This document shows positions 1-8,941 of a stretch of DNA of 34,879 nucleotides, one piece after another. Positions within the stretch are counted from its first letter, which is position 1. Every line of letters starts with the position of its first letter. Under the pieces are notes generated by a model that saw only the letters and a list, made by a program, of their open reading frames with translations, was not told the origin of the DNA and did not search any database. The stretch is from the NCBI GenBank assembly GCA_947053545.1, contig CAMRSY010000015.1:1-34879 (forward strand), given 5' to 3'. The position numbers were made by a program, and so were the translations under genes. Source of the stretch: an uncultured Clostridia bacterium (GTDB taxonomy: Bacteria; Bacillota; Clostridia; Christensenellales; Borkfalkiaceae).

Positions 1-242
1 TGTACAAATACGGCAAACCGCAAACTTTCAGCGTTAACGTCTATTCCCAATTCTTCCTTTGCTTCGCGTACGGTAGCCTTAGTCATAGTTTCGCCGTCTT
101 CCACTTTTCCCGCGCAGGAAAAATCCCAAAGTCCGTCGGCAAACCCCGTATTCCGGCGGCGTTGCAACAAAATTTGTTTTACGCCTTCGGATTCACGCAT
201 TAAAATTAAAATTATTGCCGACGGCGTTTTATAAATTTCCAT
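1..242 (-). CDS. Nudix hydrolase, partial (runs off left edge)
   Basis: Translating the minus strand from the ATG at 242 gives 80 residues with no stop before the window edge. They contain a complete Nudix box: G-x5-E-x7-REAKEELGI, beginning at the glycine of GKVEDGE. Nudix enzymes hydrolyse nucleoside diphosphates linked to another group, often as sanitising enzymes; the substrate cannot be told from this fragment. The start overlaps the purB stop by one base (TAATG), so it is the last visible gene of the purB operon and is probably translationally coupled. The C-terminal half lies outside the window. Confidence 0.85.
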   Translation of the reverse strand, partial: MEIYKTPSAIILILMRESEGVKQILLQRRRNTGFADGLWDFSCAGKVEDGETMTKATVREAKEELGIDVNAESLRFAVFV

Positions 243-1678
243 TAAACTTTAACGTCGCCCTTTAAACCCAAATTGTTGCGGTTTTCGTTCAAAATCGGGT
301 CAATTTCGTTTGCAATAAACTCTGCAGTCTGCGACGGCGCGCGACCGATAAATTTATTCGCGTCTAAAATTTCGCCTATTTTACCGTGAACTGCGCTAAA
401 CATTTTATCTGCTTTAATAAGTTCGATAAGGTTATTTTCCAGTCCGTTTACTTTAACGTTTTTGCCTGCTTCCATAGAAAGTTCCCTTATTCTTTCATGC
501 AAATCCTGCCTGTCGCCGCCCGCCTTTACGCACTCCATAATTATATTTTCGGTAGCCATAAATGGCAATTCAGCCGCGATATGCCTTGCGATAACTTTGT
601 CGTAAACAACCAAATTTTCCGAAACATTCATATAAATGTTTAAAATTCCGTCTAAGGCAAGGAACGCCTGCGCAATTACTATTCTGCGGTTAGCCGAGTC
701 GTCAAGAGTTCTTTCAAACCATTGCGTTGCCGCGGTAATAGCCGTATTCATAGGCAGAGAAATAACGTATCGTGCAAGCGAACCTATTCTTTCGCTGCGC
801 ATGGGGTTACGTTTGTATGCCATAGCGGACGAGCCGATTTGCGACTTTTCGAAAGGCTCTTCAATTTCTTTCATATTCTGCAAAATGCGGATATCGTTGG
901 AAAATTTATATGCGCTCTGGGCAATCTGCGACAACACGCACAGCATATTGTAATCGAATTTTCTGGGATACGTCTGTCCCGTTACGCCGTACACATTATT
1001 AAAACCGAGCTTTGAAACAACTTTCTTTTCAAGCTGTTTTATCTTTTCTTCGTCGCCGTCGAAAAGCTCCATAAAGCTTGCCTGCGTGCCCGTAGTTCCC
1101 TTTACTCCGCGCAACTTAAAGCATTTTTCAAGGTTTACGAGATTGTCGTAGTCCATTTTCAAATCCTGCAGCCAAAGCGTTGCGCGCTTTCCTACGGTTG
1201 TAAGCTGCGCGGGCTGCAAATGCGTAAAGCCTAAAGCAGGCATATCTTTATATTTCAACGCAAAAGCTTTCAGCTTATCCATAACGTTGACAAGCTTCTT
1301 TTTTATTATAGCCAGCGCTTCGTAAGCAATTATAAGTTCGGAATTGCAGTCGACAAAGCAGCTTGTTGCGCCGAGGTGTATTATGGGGCGCGCGGCTTTG
1401 GCCTGCTCGCCGTAGGCGCGCACATGCGCCATAACGTCGTGCCTTACCTCACGTTCAAACTTTTCCGCGACGTCGAAATTGATATCTTCGGCATATTTTT
1501 TTAACTCTTCCACCTGTTCGAGGGTTATATTCAAACCCAGTTCCATTTCCGATTCCGCCAAAGCTATCCAAAGCTTACGCCACAATCCGATACGCCTGTT
1601 GTCCGAAAACATTTCGGCCATTTCTTTGCTTGCATAGCGTGTGATTAAAGGATTTGCATATACGCTGTAGTCTGACAT
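242..1678 (-). CDS. purB: adenylosuccinate lyase
   Basis: Adenylosuccinate lyase acts twice in purine synthesis, releasing fumarate from SAICAR to give AICAR and from adenylosuccinate to give AMP. The 478-residue protein has the fumarase/aspartase superfamily layout. THLQPAQ lies near residue 155 and carries a conserved His, and the signature loop GSSAMAYKRNP lies near residue 280 and carries the catalytic Ser. The length fits the longer clade of PurB rather than the roughly 430-residue Bacillus form. It starts 12 bases after a small membrane peptide gene and overlaps the Nudix gene by one base at its stop. No other pur genes are nearby, so it is separated from the main purine cluster. Confidence 0.96.
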   Translation of the reverse strand: MSDYSVYANPLITRYASKEMAEMFSDNRRIGLWRKLWIALAESEMELGLNITLEQVEELKKYAEDINFDVAEKFEREVRHDVMAHVRAYGEQAKAARPIIHLGATSCFVDCNSELIIAYEALAIIKKKLVNVMDKLKAFALKYKDMPALGFTHLQPAQLTTVGKRATLWLQDLKMDYDNLVNLEKCFKLRGVKGTTGTQASFMELFDGDEEKIKQLEKKVVSKLGFNNVYGVTGQTYPRKFDYNMLCVLSQIAQSAYKFSNDIRILQNMKEIEEPFEKSQIGSSAMAYKRNPMRSERIGSLARYVISLPMNTAITAATQWFERTLDDSANRRIVIAQAFLALDGILNIYMNVSENLVVYDKVIARHIAAELPFMATENIIMECVKAGGDRQDLHERIRELSMEAGKNVKVNGLENNLIELIKADKMFSAVHGKIGEILDANKFIGRAPSQTAEFIANEIDPILNENRNNLGLKGDVKV

Positions 1679-1690
1679 ATTTTTCTCCGT

Positions 1691-1915
1691 TTATTTGTTT
1701 TTTGATTTATTAATTAAAGTTACAATTAAGGTAACAATCATAACGATTGCGGCTACCGCGGCGATTATTAATCCGGTTGCCATGGCAAAAAGCGAAATAA
1801 TAACAGGAACAGGATTACCGATATTCGTTTTATATACTATCAACCCTGCAACAAAGCATATTAATCCCGCAGATAAAACGCCGCCTATTATAGCCAAAAA
1901 AGCTTTTTTATTCAT
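1691..1915 (-). CDS. small two-helix membrane protein of unknown function
   Basis: This 74-residue protein fits the gap between the cyclophilin gene (stop at 1920) and purB (start at 1678), leaving 4 and 12 bases on either side. It consists almost entirely of two hydrophobic stretches, about residues 6-28 and 36-68, separated by a short polar turn with KTNIGNP. The C-terminus is basic (NKSKNK). There is no signal-peptide cleavage site and no motif I recognise. The ribosome-binding site is weak (AAGATAAAG-like), so coupling to the gene upstream is likely. Its snug placement and coherent membrane character argue that it is real; the function is unknown. Confidence 0.7.
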   Translation of the reverse strand: MNKKAFLAIIGGVLSAGLICFVAGLIVYKTNIGNPVPVIISLFAMATGLIIAAVAAIVMIVTLIVTLINKSKNK

Positions 1916-1919
1916 TGCT

Positions 1920-2444
1920 TTATCTTGCTTTCTGCGGCGCAGGGTAAGAAACGCCGAACGTTTCCACCGTTACCTTTTTCATTTGCTGTTCCTTTTTCGG
2001 CTTATCCTGATAGTCGACGGCGACGGAAGCGATTTCGTCTACCGTTTCCATACCTTCTACAACCTTGCCGAATGCCGCGTACTGCCCGTCGAGGTGCGAA
2101 GCGTTTGCGTGCATAATAAAGAACTGCGAACCGGCGCTGTCGGGATTATAGGCGCGCGCCATAGAAATTACTCCGCGCTCGTGCTTAACGTCGTTGCCCT
2201 TAAAGCCGTTAAGCGCAAATTCGCCTTTGATGTTGTAACCGGGACCGCCGGTACCTACTCCGGCGGGGTCGCCGCCCTGAATCATAAAGCCCTTTATTAC
2301 GCGGTGAAAAATTATTCCGTCGTAAAAGCCGCTTTTAACAAGGCTTATGAAATTGTTTACGGTGTTGGGCGCCTTATCGGGATAGAGAACAATTTTTATC
2401 AGCCGTCCGTTTTCCATTTCTATTGTAACTACGGGATTTGACAT
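1920..2444 (-). CDS. cyclophilin-type peptidyl-prolyl cis-trans isomerase
   Basis: Cyclophilins speed cis-trans isomerisation of X-Pro bonds during folding. The 174-residue protein has the canonical core: FHRVIKGFMIQGGDP with the catalytic Arg, GTGGPGY, and GSQFFIMHA lining the active site. There is no signal peptide or lipobox, so it should be cytosolic. I use the ATG at 2444, which follows an AGAGGTG Shine-Dalgarno at good spacing. An in-frame GTG three codons earlier would overlap that Shine-Dalgarno and is unlikely. It sits 16 bases after the dCMP deaminase gene and 4 bases before the small membrane peptide. Confidence 0.93.
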   Translation of the reverse strand: MSNPVVTIEMENGRLIKIVLYPDKAPNTVNNFISLVKSGFYDGIIFHRVIKGFMIQGGDPAGVGTGGPGYNIKGEFALNGFKGNDVKHERGVISMARAYNPDSAGSQFFIMHANASHLDGQYAAFGKVVEGMETVDEIASVAVDYQDKPKKEQQMKKVTVETFGVSYPAPQKAR

Positions 2445-2460
2445 ATTTTTCACCTCTTAA

Positions 2461-2913
2461 TTATAAATTTTCAAATTTTTCAATCTTAACGCCCGCCTCT
2501 TCAAACAGCCGCATAGAAAAGCCGTCGGGATAACCCTCTTTATATACCACGCGGGAAATTCCCGAATTTATTATGATTTTAGCGCAAATTACGCAGGGCT
2601 GGTGCGTGCAATACAGCGTGCAACCCTCTACGCTGCACCCAACTCTGGCCGCCTGAATTATGGCGTTCTGTTCGGCGTGCACGGCGTAGCAAAGCTCCTG
2701 CCGCGTGCCGCTTGCTATGCCCTGCTCCTTGCGAAGGCAAACGCCCTTGTCGGCGCAACTTTTTATTCCCTGAGGCGCGCCGTTGTAGCCAGTGGCTATT
2801 ACGCGCTTGTTTTTAACTATTATTGCGCCAACGTGTCTGTTTTCCTGAAAGCAACTCGACCAACTGCCGATTTGCTCCGCCATATCCATAAATCTTTTAT
2901 CCCACTTATCCAT
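2461..2913 (-). CDS. deoxycytidylate (dCMP) deaminase, ComEB-like
   Basis: This is a zinc-dependent deaminase predicted to convert dCMP to dUMP, feeding thymidylate synthesis. The 150-residue protein carries the zinc signature of the cytidine/deoxycytidylate deaminase fold: HAEQNAI supplies the His ligand and catalytic Glu, and CTHQPCVIC supplies the two Cys ligands. The N-terminal segment with GYNGAPQG is typical of the dCMP deaminase subfamily (ComEB in Bacillus) rather than of tRNA adenosine deaminase. It starts 23 bases after the lipoprotein stop, so it probably shares that promoter. Confidence 0.93.
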   Translation of the reverse strand: MDKWDKRFMDMAEQIGSWSSCFQENRHVGAIIVKNKRVIATGYNGAPQGIKSCADKGVCLRKEQGIASGTRQELCYAVHAEQNAIIQAARVGCSVEGCTLYCTHQPCVICAKIIINSGISRVVYKEGYPDGFSMRLFEEAGVKIEKFENL

Positions 2914-2936
2914 AATTGCACCAGCTTATGTTTTTA

Positions 2937-3437
2937 TTAAATTATTTCAATCGTAAAATTAAACCAAGTTTTAATAAACTTATCACTATTTTCACGCCAT
3001 CTATTATTAAAATCTAATTGAATATCATAAACTCCAGATTCTTTCGGCCAATGCTCTGCATTGGTCCAATCATAAACGACATTTTTACCGTCAACAACTT
3101 TCCAATCTAAATATGCCTCATCGTTTTCAGTCATCACATACATCTTAACGTGCGATTTCCAATCTTTATTTTCAAAATCCTTGTCTTCCAAGTACTTACC
3201 CGTTTCATCCAGCTTTACTTTGGCAGTAAAAGCCTTAGGGTTACCGTCATATTCAAATCTATACGTCTTATTTTCTTCTATCTTTGCGTCCGTATCAGAA
3301 TTAAATACTTCTAACGTAACATCTTGATATAGTTTCTCTTCTTCTTTGCACGAAGCAAATGTAAACAGAGCGGACAAGATAATTAAAAGCGATAAAACAA
3401 CATAACAATATTTTAAACACCTTACTTTGTTACTCAT
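2937..3437 (-). CDS. predicted lipoprotein of unknown function
   Basis: The 166-residue protein begins with a basic stretch (NKVRCLKY), a hydrophobic core (about residues 12-27) and a lipobox ending FASC at about residue 30. It is therefore expected to be a diacylglyceryl-anchored surface lipoprotein. The mature part is acidic, rich in aromatic and charged residues, and looks all-beta (for example DVTLEVFNSD and WFNFTIEII), but I recognise no family. The gene is first in the operon leading to dCMP deaminase and purB. A run of eight G residues (3446-3439) ends one base before the ATG, an odd place for a homopolymer and too close for a normal Shine-Dalgarno. Confidence 0.8.
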   Translation of the reverse strand: MSNKVRCLKYCYVVLSLLIILSALFTFASCKEEEKLYQDVTLEVFNSDTDAKIEENKTYRFEYDGNPKAFTAKVKLDETGKYLEDKDFENKDWKSHVKMYVMTENDEAYLDWKVVDGKNVVYDWTNAEHWPKESGVYDIQLDFNNRWRENSDKFIKTWFNFTIEII

Positions 3438-3438
3438 A

Positions 3439-3446
3439 CCCCCCCC
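3439..3446 (-). repeat. G8 homopolymer at the lipoprotein start
   Basis: On the plus strand this is eight C residues; on the coding (minus) strand eight G residues, separated by a single T from the ATG at 3437. It occupies the position where a ribosome-binding site would end. Poly-G tracts of this size can vary in length by slippage in some bacteria; variation here would change initiation rather than reading frame. Confidence 0.9.
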
Positions 3447-3467
3447 GTAATACTTTTAATCACGGAT

Positions 3468-3496
3468 ATTTTACCATATTGTAACTTAAAATGCAA
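3468..3496 (-). promoter_or_regulatory. sigma-A promoter of the lipoprotein-dCMP deaminase-purB operon
   Basis: Read on the minus strand: TTGCAT at 3496-3491, a 17-base spacer, TAAAAT at 3473-3468, with an extended -10 (TGG just upstream of TAAAAT). It points at the lipoprotein ATG about 30 bases downstream and is back to back with the groES promoter. Confidence 0.7.
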
Positions 3497-3514
3497 TTTT
3501 TTGATTTACGGTGT

Positions 3515-3543
3515 TTGACTTTATTTTAATAAGTTTATAAAAT
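3515..3543 (+). promoter_or_regulatory. sigma-A promoter of groES-groEL
   Basis: TTGACT at 3515-3520, a 17-base spacer and TAAAAT at 3538-3543, about 35 bases upstream of the groES ATG. I see no CIRCE inverted repeat (TTAGCACTC-N9-GAGTGCTAA) anywhere between 3438 and 3578, so HrcA control is not supported. A CtsR-type direct repeat is not evident either. Confidence 0.72.
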
Positions 3544-3562
3544 AACCGTGAAAAAAATTATC

Positions 3563-3567
3563 GGAGG
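3563..3567 (+). promoter_or_regulatory. groES ribosome-binding site
   Basis: GGAGG lies 11 bases before the ATG at 3579 and fixes that start codon. Confidence 0.8.
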
Positions 3568-3578
3568 TTCATTTTGCA

Positions 3579-3863
3579 ATGAGTATAAAGCCTTTATTCG
3601 ACAAAGTAGTCGTTGAAGCGGTTAAAGCCGAAGAAAAATCGAAGGGCGGCATAATTTTAACAGCCGCCGCGCAGGAAAAACCCGCAACCTGCTTGGTTGT
3701 TGCGGTAGGTCCCGGCGGAGTAATAGACGGCAAGGACGTAACTATGCAGGTTAAGGTTGGCGACAAGGTTCTTCTTTCCAAGTACAGCGGCACGGAAGTT
3801 AAACTTGACGGAAAGGAATACACGATTATCCGTCAGAGCGATATTTTGGCTATCGTAGAATAA
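3579..3863 (+). CDS. groES: co-chaperonin GroES
   Basis: GroES is the heptameric lid of the GroEL folding chamber. The 94-residue length is standard. The N-terminus has SIKPLFDKVVVEAVKAEEKSKGG, matching the family's PLxDRVVV core and the start of the mobile loop that contacts GroEL. VGPGG near residue 47 and KYSGTEVKLDGKEY near residues 68-81 are the usual roof and C-terminal strands. It is followed by groEL after 17 bases, in which a perfect AAGGAG ribosome-binding site is seen. This is a cytoplasmic, typically very highly expressed operon. Confidence 0.97.
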   Translation: MSIKPLFDKVVVEAVKAEEKSKGGIILTAAAQEKPATCLVVAVGPGGVIDGKDVTMQVKVGDKVLLSKYSGTEVKLDGKEYTIIRQSDILAIVE

Positions 3864-3868
3864 TTTAA

Positions 3869-5512
<1,644 letters not shown>

Positions 5513-5547
5513 GATAGTTCAACGCAAATATTTTGCTTAGTTAATTA

Positions 5548-5577
5548 AAAGCCCGCGGCGATAATGCCGCGGGCTTT
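5548..5577. terminator. bidirectional intrinsic terminator between groEL and the hydrolase gene
   Basis: Perfect 12-bp stem AAAGCCCGCGGC / GCCGCGGGCTTT with a six-base loop (GATAAT), nine of the pairs GC-rich, flanked by A and T runs on both sides. It serves groEL on the plus strand and the convergent miaB-to-hydrolase operon (last stop at 5598) on the minus strand. Confidence 0.92.
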
Positions 5578-5597
5578 GTTTAAGCAAATTTTTAAAT

Positions 5598-6318
5598 TTA
5601 AATTAAATTCAGCAATTTAAGATATTCCCAGGCACTTTTTTGATATAAACCGCAATGCCCGTATCCTTTCAACTTGATATAAGTTGCACTTTTATACTTT
5701 CTTATATGCGGATGGCACAGTCGGGCTTCGTCCTTACTTCCGTAAATAAATACAAGTTTACTCTGTTGAGCAACGCTTAACTTTGGCGTAGGAACGCCGA
5801 AACACCCGAAAATCAAATTTTTTAAACTTTCAAACGTTACGTGAGGCGCAACGTTTTTTTGAGCTTCGCCCATTCCGTTAAAGCACTTATTTAACTCTTT
5901 TGCTACGTCAACGTTGCCGTTTTTAATCTTTTTAAGGCAACGGGCGTATTTGTTGTAAAAGTGCCTTTGAATAAATGCAGGGAAATCGAATAACGGAGCG
6001 CTATCCACTATAACTTTATCCACGCAAATCAAATTTTTTGCAAATAAATCGAAAGCCGTGTTACCTCCCAATGAAAATCCGAGCAATACGGCAACCTTGT
6101 CAATTCCGTTAGTCTTTAAAAACTCCGTTATCGTCTTTTCTTCATCCGCCATTGAAACGTAAGTTGAATTTTCATAATGCCCGCTCATTGTGGGAATTAT
6201 AAAAAAATAATCGTCCTTACAAAAATCAATTAAATTTTTTAAGAAAAAGCCACCCGTAAACATCGGGTGAATCCAAAACAACAGGTTTTTCCTTATTTCC
6301 GAAAGTTTCAATATACAT
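5598..6318 (-). CDS. alpha/beta hydrolase with an apparent +1 frameshift near the N-terminus
   Basis: The long frame (5598-6311, from a TTG) has the alpha/beta hydrolase fold: IHPM for the oxyanion hole, nucleophile elbow GFSLGG, a likely acid in the GSKDEA segment, and GYGHCG with the catalytic His. However, the best start is the ATG at 6318, directly abutting the GNAT stop (TAAATG) with an AAGG ribosome-binding site at normal spacing. That frame reads MYIETFGNKEKPVVL, a typical first strand for the family. Skipping one base at 6273, in a TTTTGG run, joins it to give PVVLIHPM. So the gene appears to carry one extra base. It may be a recent pseudogene, a sequencing or assembly error, or a frameshifted gene; the shorter TTG-started protein lacks the first strand. 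The substrate is unknown. Confidence 0.82.
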
Positions 6319-6819
6319 TTATTTTACCTTTGCGTAGAGCTTCATATCGCGGAAAACACCGTTTTTGAAAGCATTTTTGCGCAAAATCCCCTCCAAAACA
6401 AAGCCGTTCTTTTCCAGAACGCGGCAACTGCCCATATTTTCCGCAAATGGCTCGGCGAAAATTCTTACTATGTCCGTATTTTCGAAAACGTGTTCGCAGG
6501 CAAGCTTTACGGCTTCGGTTGCAATACCTTTCCTCCAAAAATTTTCACCGATATAATAACCCAATTCCGCCGTTTTGCCGTGGATATTTTCCTGCCTGAA
6601 TATGCCTATACTGCCCACGACATCGCCATTATAAACAACGGCAAAGCAAAACTGATTGGTTTTATCCGCTGAAAGGCACGAATTTATGTACCAAAGCGCG
6701 TCGCTTTCGGTATACGGATACGGCAAGCCGTCGCGCAGGTTATCCATAATTTTTTTATTGTTGAGAAGTTCCGCCAAAACTTTAGCGTCGCCCTCTTGCC
6801 ACTCTCTCAATTCAACCAT
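6319..6819 (-). CDS. GNAT-family N-acetyltransferase, RimJ/RimL-like
   Basis: This is a 166-residue acetyl-CoA-dependent acyltransferase of the Acetyltransf_3 type. It begins with a VELREWQEGDAK strand. The acetyl-CoA binding segment is ENFWRKGIATEAVKLACEH, with a variant of the Q/RxxGxG/A loop (RKGIA). It ends with SCRVLEKNGFVLEGILR, the hallmark of RimJ/RimL and related enzymes that acetylate protein N-termini or small amines. The acceptor cannot be predicted. It starts one base after the upstream gene's stop and abuts the hydrolase gene, so it is in the tail of the miaB-mutS-mutL-miaA operon. Confidence 0.9.
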   Translation of the reverse strand: MVELREWQEGDAKVLAELLNNKKIMDNLRDGLPYPYTESDALWYINSCLSADKTNQFCFAVVYNGDVVGSIGIFRQENIHGKTAELGYYIGENFWRKGIATEAVKLACEHVFENTDIVRIFAEPFAENMGSCRVLEKNGFVLEGILRKNAFKNGVFRDMKLYAKVK

Positions 6820-6820
6820 T

Positions 6821-8041
6821 TTATTTCCTCAACTTGTCCAAAATGCGTTCCAAGGCGTGTTTGCCGTGTTCGTAGGTTAAACCGCCCTGAAAGTATGCCG
6901 CATACGGAGGTTTTACGGGTCCGTCGGCGGAAAGCTCGATTGACGCCCCTGAAACGAAAGTCCCCGCCGCCATTATAATTTTATCGTCGTAACCGGGCAT
7001 ATCCCACGGTTCGCAGGAAACAAACCCATCCACAGGCGAAGCGTACTGTATCCCCCTTATAAAATCAATCATTTTATCCGCGCTGTCAAACTGTATGCAC
7101 CGCGTAATGTCGTAAGGAATTTTATCTATTGCGGGATAGTTTTTATACCCCAACTCGGTCATTGCCATACCTATCAAAAAAGACGTTTTCAACGCCTGCG
7201 CAACGGTGTGCGGCGCCATAAACAGCCCCTGATAAAAATATTGGTAACCCAGCGCATACGAACCGACCTCCAAACCAATGGAAGGCGCGGTAAATCTGCG
7301 CCCGATTTGCTCTATAAGTTGACTTTTACCCACAATGTAGCCGCCCGTGGGAGCAAGTCCGCCGCCCGCGTTCTTGATAAGCGAGCCAACGCAAATATCC
7401 GCGCCCACCTCGGTCGGCTCCTGCTTTTCAACAAATTCGCCGTAACAATTATCAACAAAAATTATGCCGTTATAGCCGCTATCGCGTAAATATTTACAAA
7501 CTTTGCCAATCTGAGCGCAGGAAAACGCCTCGCGCAGTTCGTACCCGCGCGAACGCTGAATATATACCAACTTAACGCTTTCAGATAAATGCGCACCGAT
7601 TTTTTCAAAATCGAAATCGCCCTGAACGGTCAAATCGCAACATTCAAAATTTACGCCCAAATCTTTCAAAGAGCCGATATTTTCGCCGAAAATTACCGGG
7701 CGGATAGTGTCGTAAGGCATACCCGAAATGCACAGCATTGTATCCCCGCCCTTTAATAACCCGAAAAGCGCGACCGACAGCGAATGAGTTCCCGAAAGAA
7801 GGTGCGGCGAAACTATGCCCGCATCGGCTTTAAAAACGTCGGCATAAAGCTTACCGAGAGTATCCCTGCCCTCGTCGCCGTAGCCGTACCCCGTCGTACC
7901 AGCAAAGTGCCTCGCGGCAATACGGTTTTGCAAAAACGCTTCCATAACCTTGCACTGGTTAAAATATGCCGTATCGTCTATTCTTTTATAGTGTTCTTTT
8001 AGCCTTTCTTCACATTTTTCTATAAATTCCTTATTCTTCAT
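6821..8041 (-). CDS. YnbB/Alr-like PLP enzyme (methionine gamma-lyase family protein)
   Basis: This is a 406-residue fold-type I PLP enzyme of the family often labelled aluminium resistance protein or cystathionine beta-lyase-like (Pfam Met_gamma_lyase). The N-terminal region has HFAGTTGYGYGDEGRDTLGKLYA, with SGTHSLSVALFGLL around the phosphate-binding region. FVDNCYGEF supplies the Asp that pairs with the pyridine nitrogen, and GSLIKNAGGGLAPTGGY holds the Schiff-base Lys. The true reaction is not well established. Its start overlaps the miaA stop by 11 bases. In Bacillus the same neighbourhood is miaA-hfq-ynbB, which supports the assignment; hfq is not present here. Confidence 0.9.
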   Translation of the reverse strand: MKNKEFIEKCEERLKEHYKRIDDTAYFNQCKVMEAFLQNRIAARHFAGTTGYGYGDEGRDTLGKLYADVFKADAGIVSPHLLSGTHSLSVALFGLLKGGDTMLCISGMPYDTIRPVIFGENIGSLKDLGVNFECCDLTVQGDFDFEKIGAHLSESVKLVYIQRSRGYELREAFSCAQIGKVCKYLRDSGYNGIIFVDNCYGEFVEKQEPTEVGADICVGSLIKNAGGGLAPTGGYIVGKSQLIEQIGRRFTAPSIGLEVGSYALGYQYFYQGLFMAPHTVAQALKTSFLIGMAMTELGYKNYPAIDKIPYDITRCIQFDSADKMIDFIRGIQYASPVDGFVSCEPWDMPGYDDKIIMAAGTFVSGASIELSADGPVKPPYAAYFQGGLTYEHGKHALERILDKLRK

Positions 8042-8936
8042 TCAATAACCTCAAAACGTTATCCACATTGGCTTCTTCGGGTTTAAGCCAAACAATTCCC
8101 TTCAATTTTTTGAAAAAAGTAATTTGTCTTTTAGCGTAGTGGCGCGTATTTGTTTTAATTATGCCACGCATAGTACTATCGTTAAGCCCATTTTTTAAGC
8201 CTTCAAGTACCTCTTTATAGCCAATTGCCTGCATACTTTGACAATTTTTGTCAATTCCAGCATTTAGCAAGCCCCTTACCTCGTCAATCAGCCCGCTGTT
8301 AAACATTATGTCTACCCTGCAATCGATTCGCTTGTATAATTGCTCTCGCGGATAGTCGATTGCAACGGCAAGGTAATCGAAGCGCGGTTTAAGCTCGTCG
8401 TTTTGTTCCGACTTTTTTCTTCCGCTCACCTCGTAAATCTCCAACGCCCTTACAACCCTTTTTACATCGTTTACGTGCAATTTTTGCGCGCTTTCAGGGT
8501 CGACTGACGACAGAAGAGAATGAATATATTCCTTTCCACGCTCTTCCAACAGCGCCTCGTACTTCGCCCTGACGGACAAATCAGCCCTTACGTTGCCGTA
8601 TCCTAAATTGTAAAGCAAAGAGTTTACGTAAAACCCCGTTCCTCCGCACACCACGGGCGATTTATCGGCTTTAAGCAGCCTGTCAATTATGGGCAAAGCC
8701 CTCTCCTCGTAGTCCGATACAGAAAAATTTGCGTCGGCGGGTACAATATCTATAAGGTGGTGCGGCACGCCGCGCATTTCCGCCGCCGTAGGTTTGGCCG
8801 TTCCTATTCTCAGCCCCCTGTAAACAAGTTGGGAATCGGCGGAAATAACCTCCGAACCCAATGCTTTGGCGCAGTCTACTGCAAGAGCGGTTTTCCCCGT
8901 GGCAGTCGCGCCGCAGATAATTAAAACGCGTTTCAA
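8031..8936 (-). CDS. miaA: tRNA dimethylallyltransferase
   Basis: MiaA transfers dimethylallyl from DMAPP to A37 of tRNAs that read codons beginning with U, giving i6A; MiaB, encoded upstream in the same operon, then methylthiolates it. The 301-residue protein has a P-loop GATATGKT at residues 9-16, the SADSQLVYRGLRIGTAKPT segment that binds the prenyl donor and target base, and VVCGGTGFYVNSLLY. The C-terminal ANTRHYAKRQITFFK-like segment (here TNTRHYAKRQITFFKKL) grips the anticodon loop. It begins 5 bases after the mutL stop. Confidence 0.97.
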   Translation of the reverse strand: MKRVLIICGATATGKTALAVDCAKALGSEVISADSQLVYRGLRIGTAKPTAAEMRGVPHHLIDIVPADANFSVSDYEERALPIIDRLLKADKSPVVCGGTGFYVNSLLYNLGYGNVRADLSVRAKYEALLEERGKEYIHSLLSSVDPESAQKLHVNDVKRVVRALEIYEVSGRKKSEQNDELKPRFDYLAVAIDYPREQLYKRIDCRVDIMFNSGLIDEVRGLLNAGIDKNCQSMQAIGYKEVLEGLKNGLNDSTMRGIIKTNTRHYAKRQITFFKKLKGIVWLKPEEANVDNVLRLLNEE

Positions 8937-8941
8937 GAGAT

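Noticed and set aside
1695-2441. 248-residue open frame on the plus strand
   Set aside because: It lies opposite the cyclophilin and small membrane protein genes, has no domain, and is explained by their codon use.
3508-3549. Inverted ACGGT/ACCGT flanking the groES promoter as an operator
   Set aside because: Only 5 bp with a 32-base spacing; expected by chance in a gap of this size.
6308-6538. Second open frame overlapping the GNAT gene on the same strand
   Set aside because: Rich in Arg and Cys with no recognisable domain; the GNAT frame has full family motifs.
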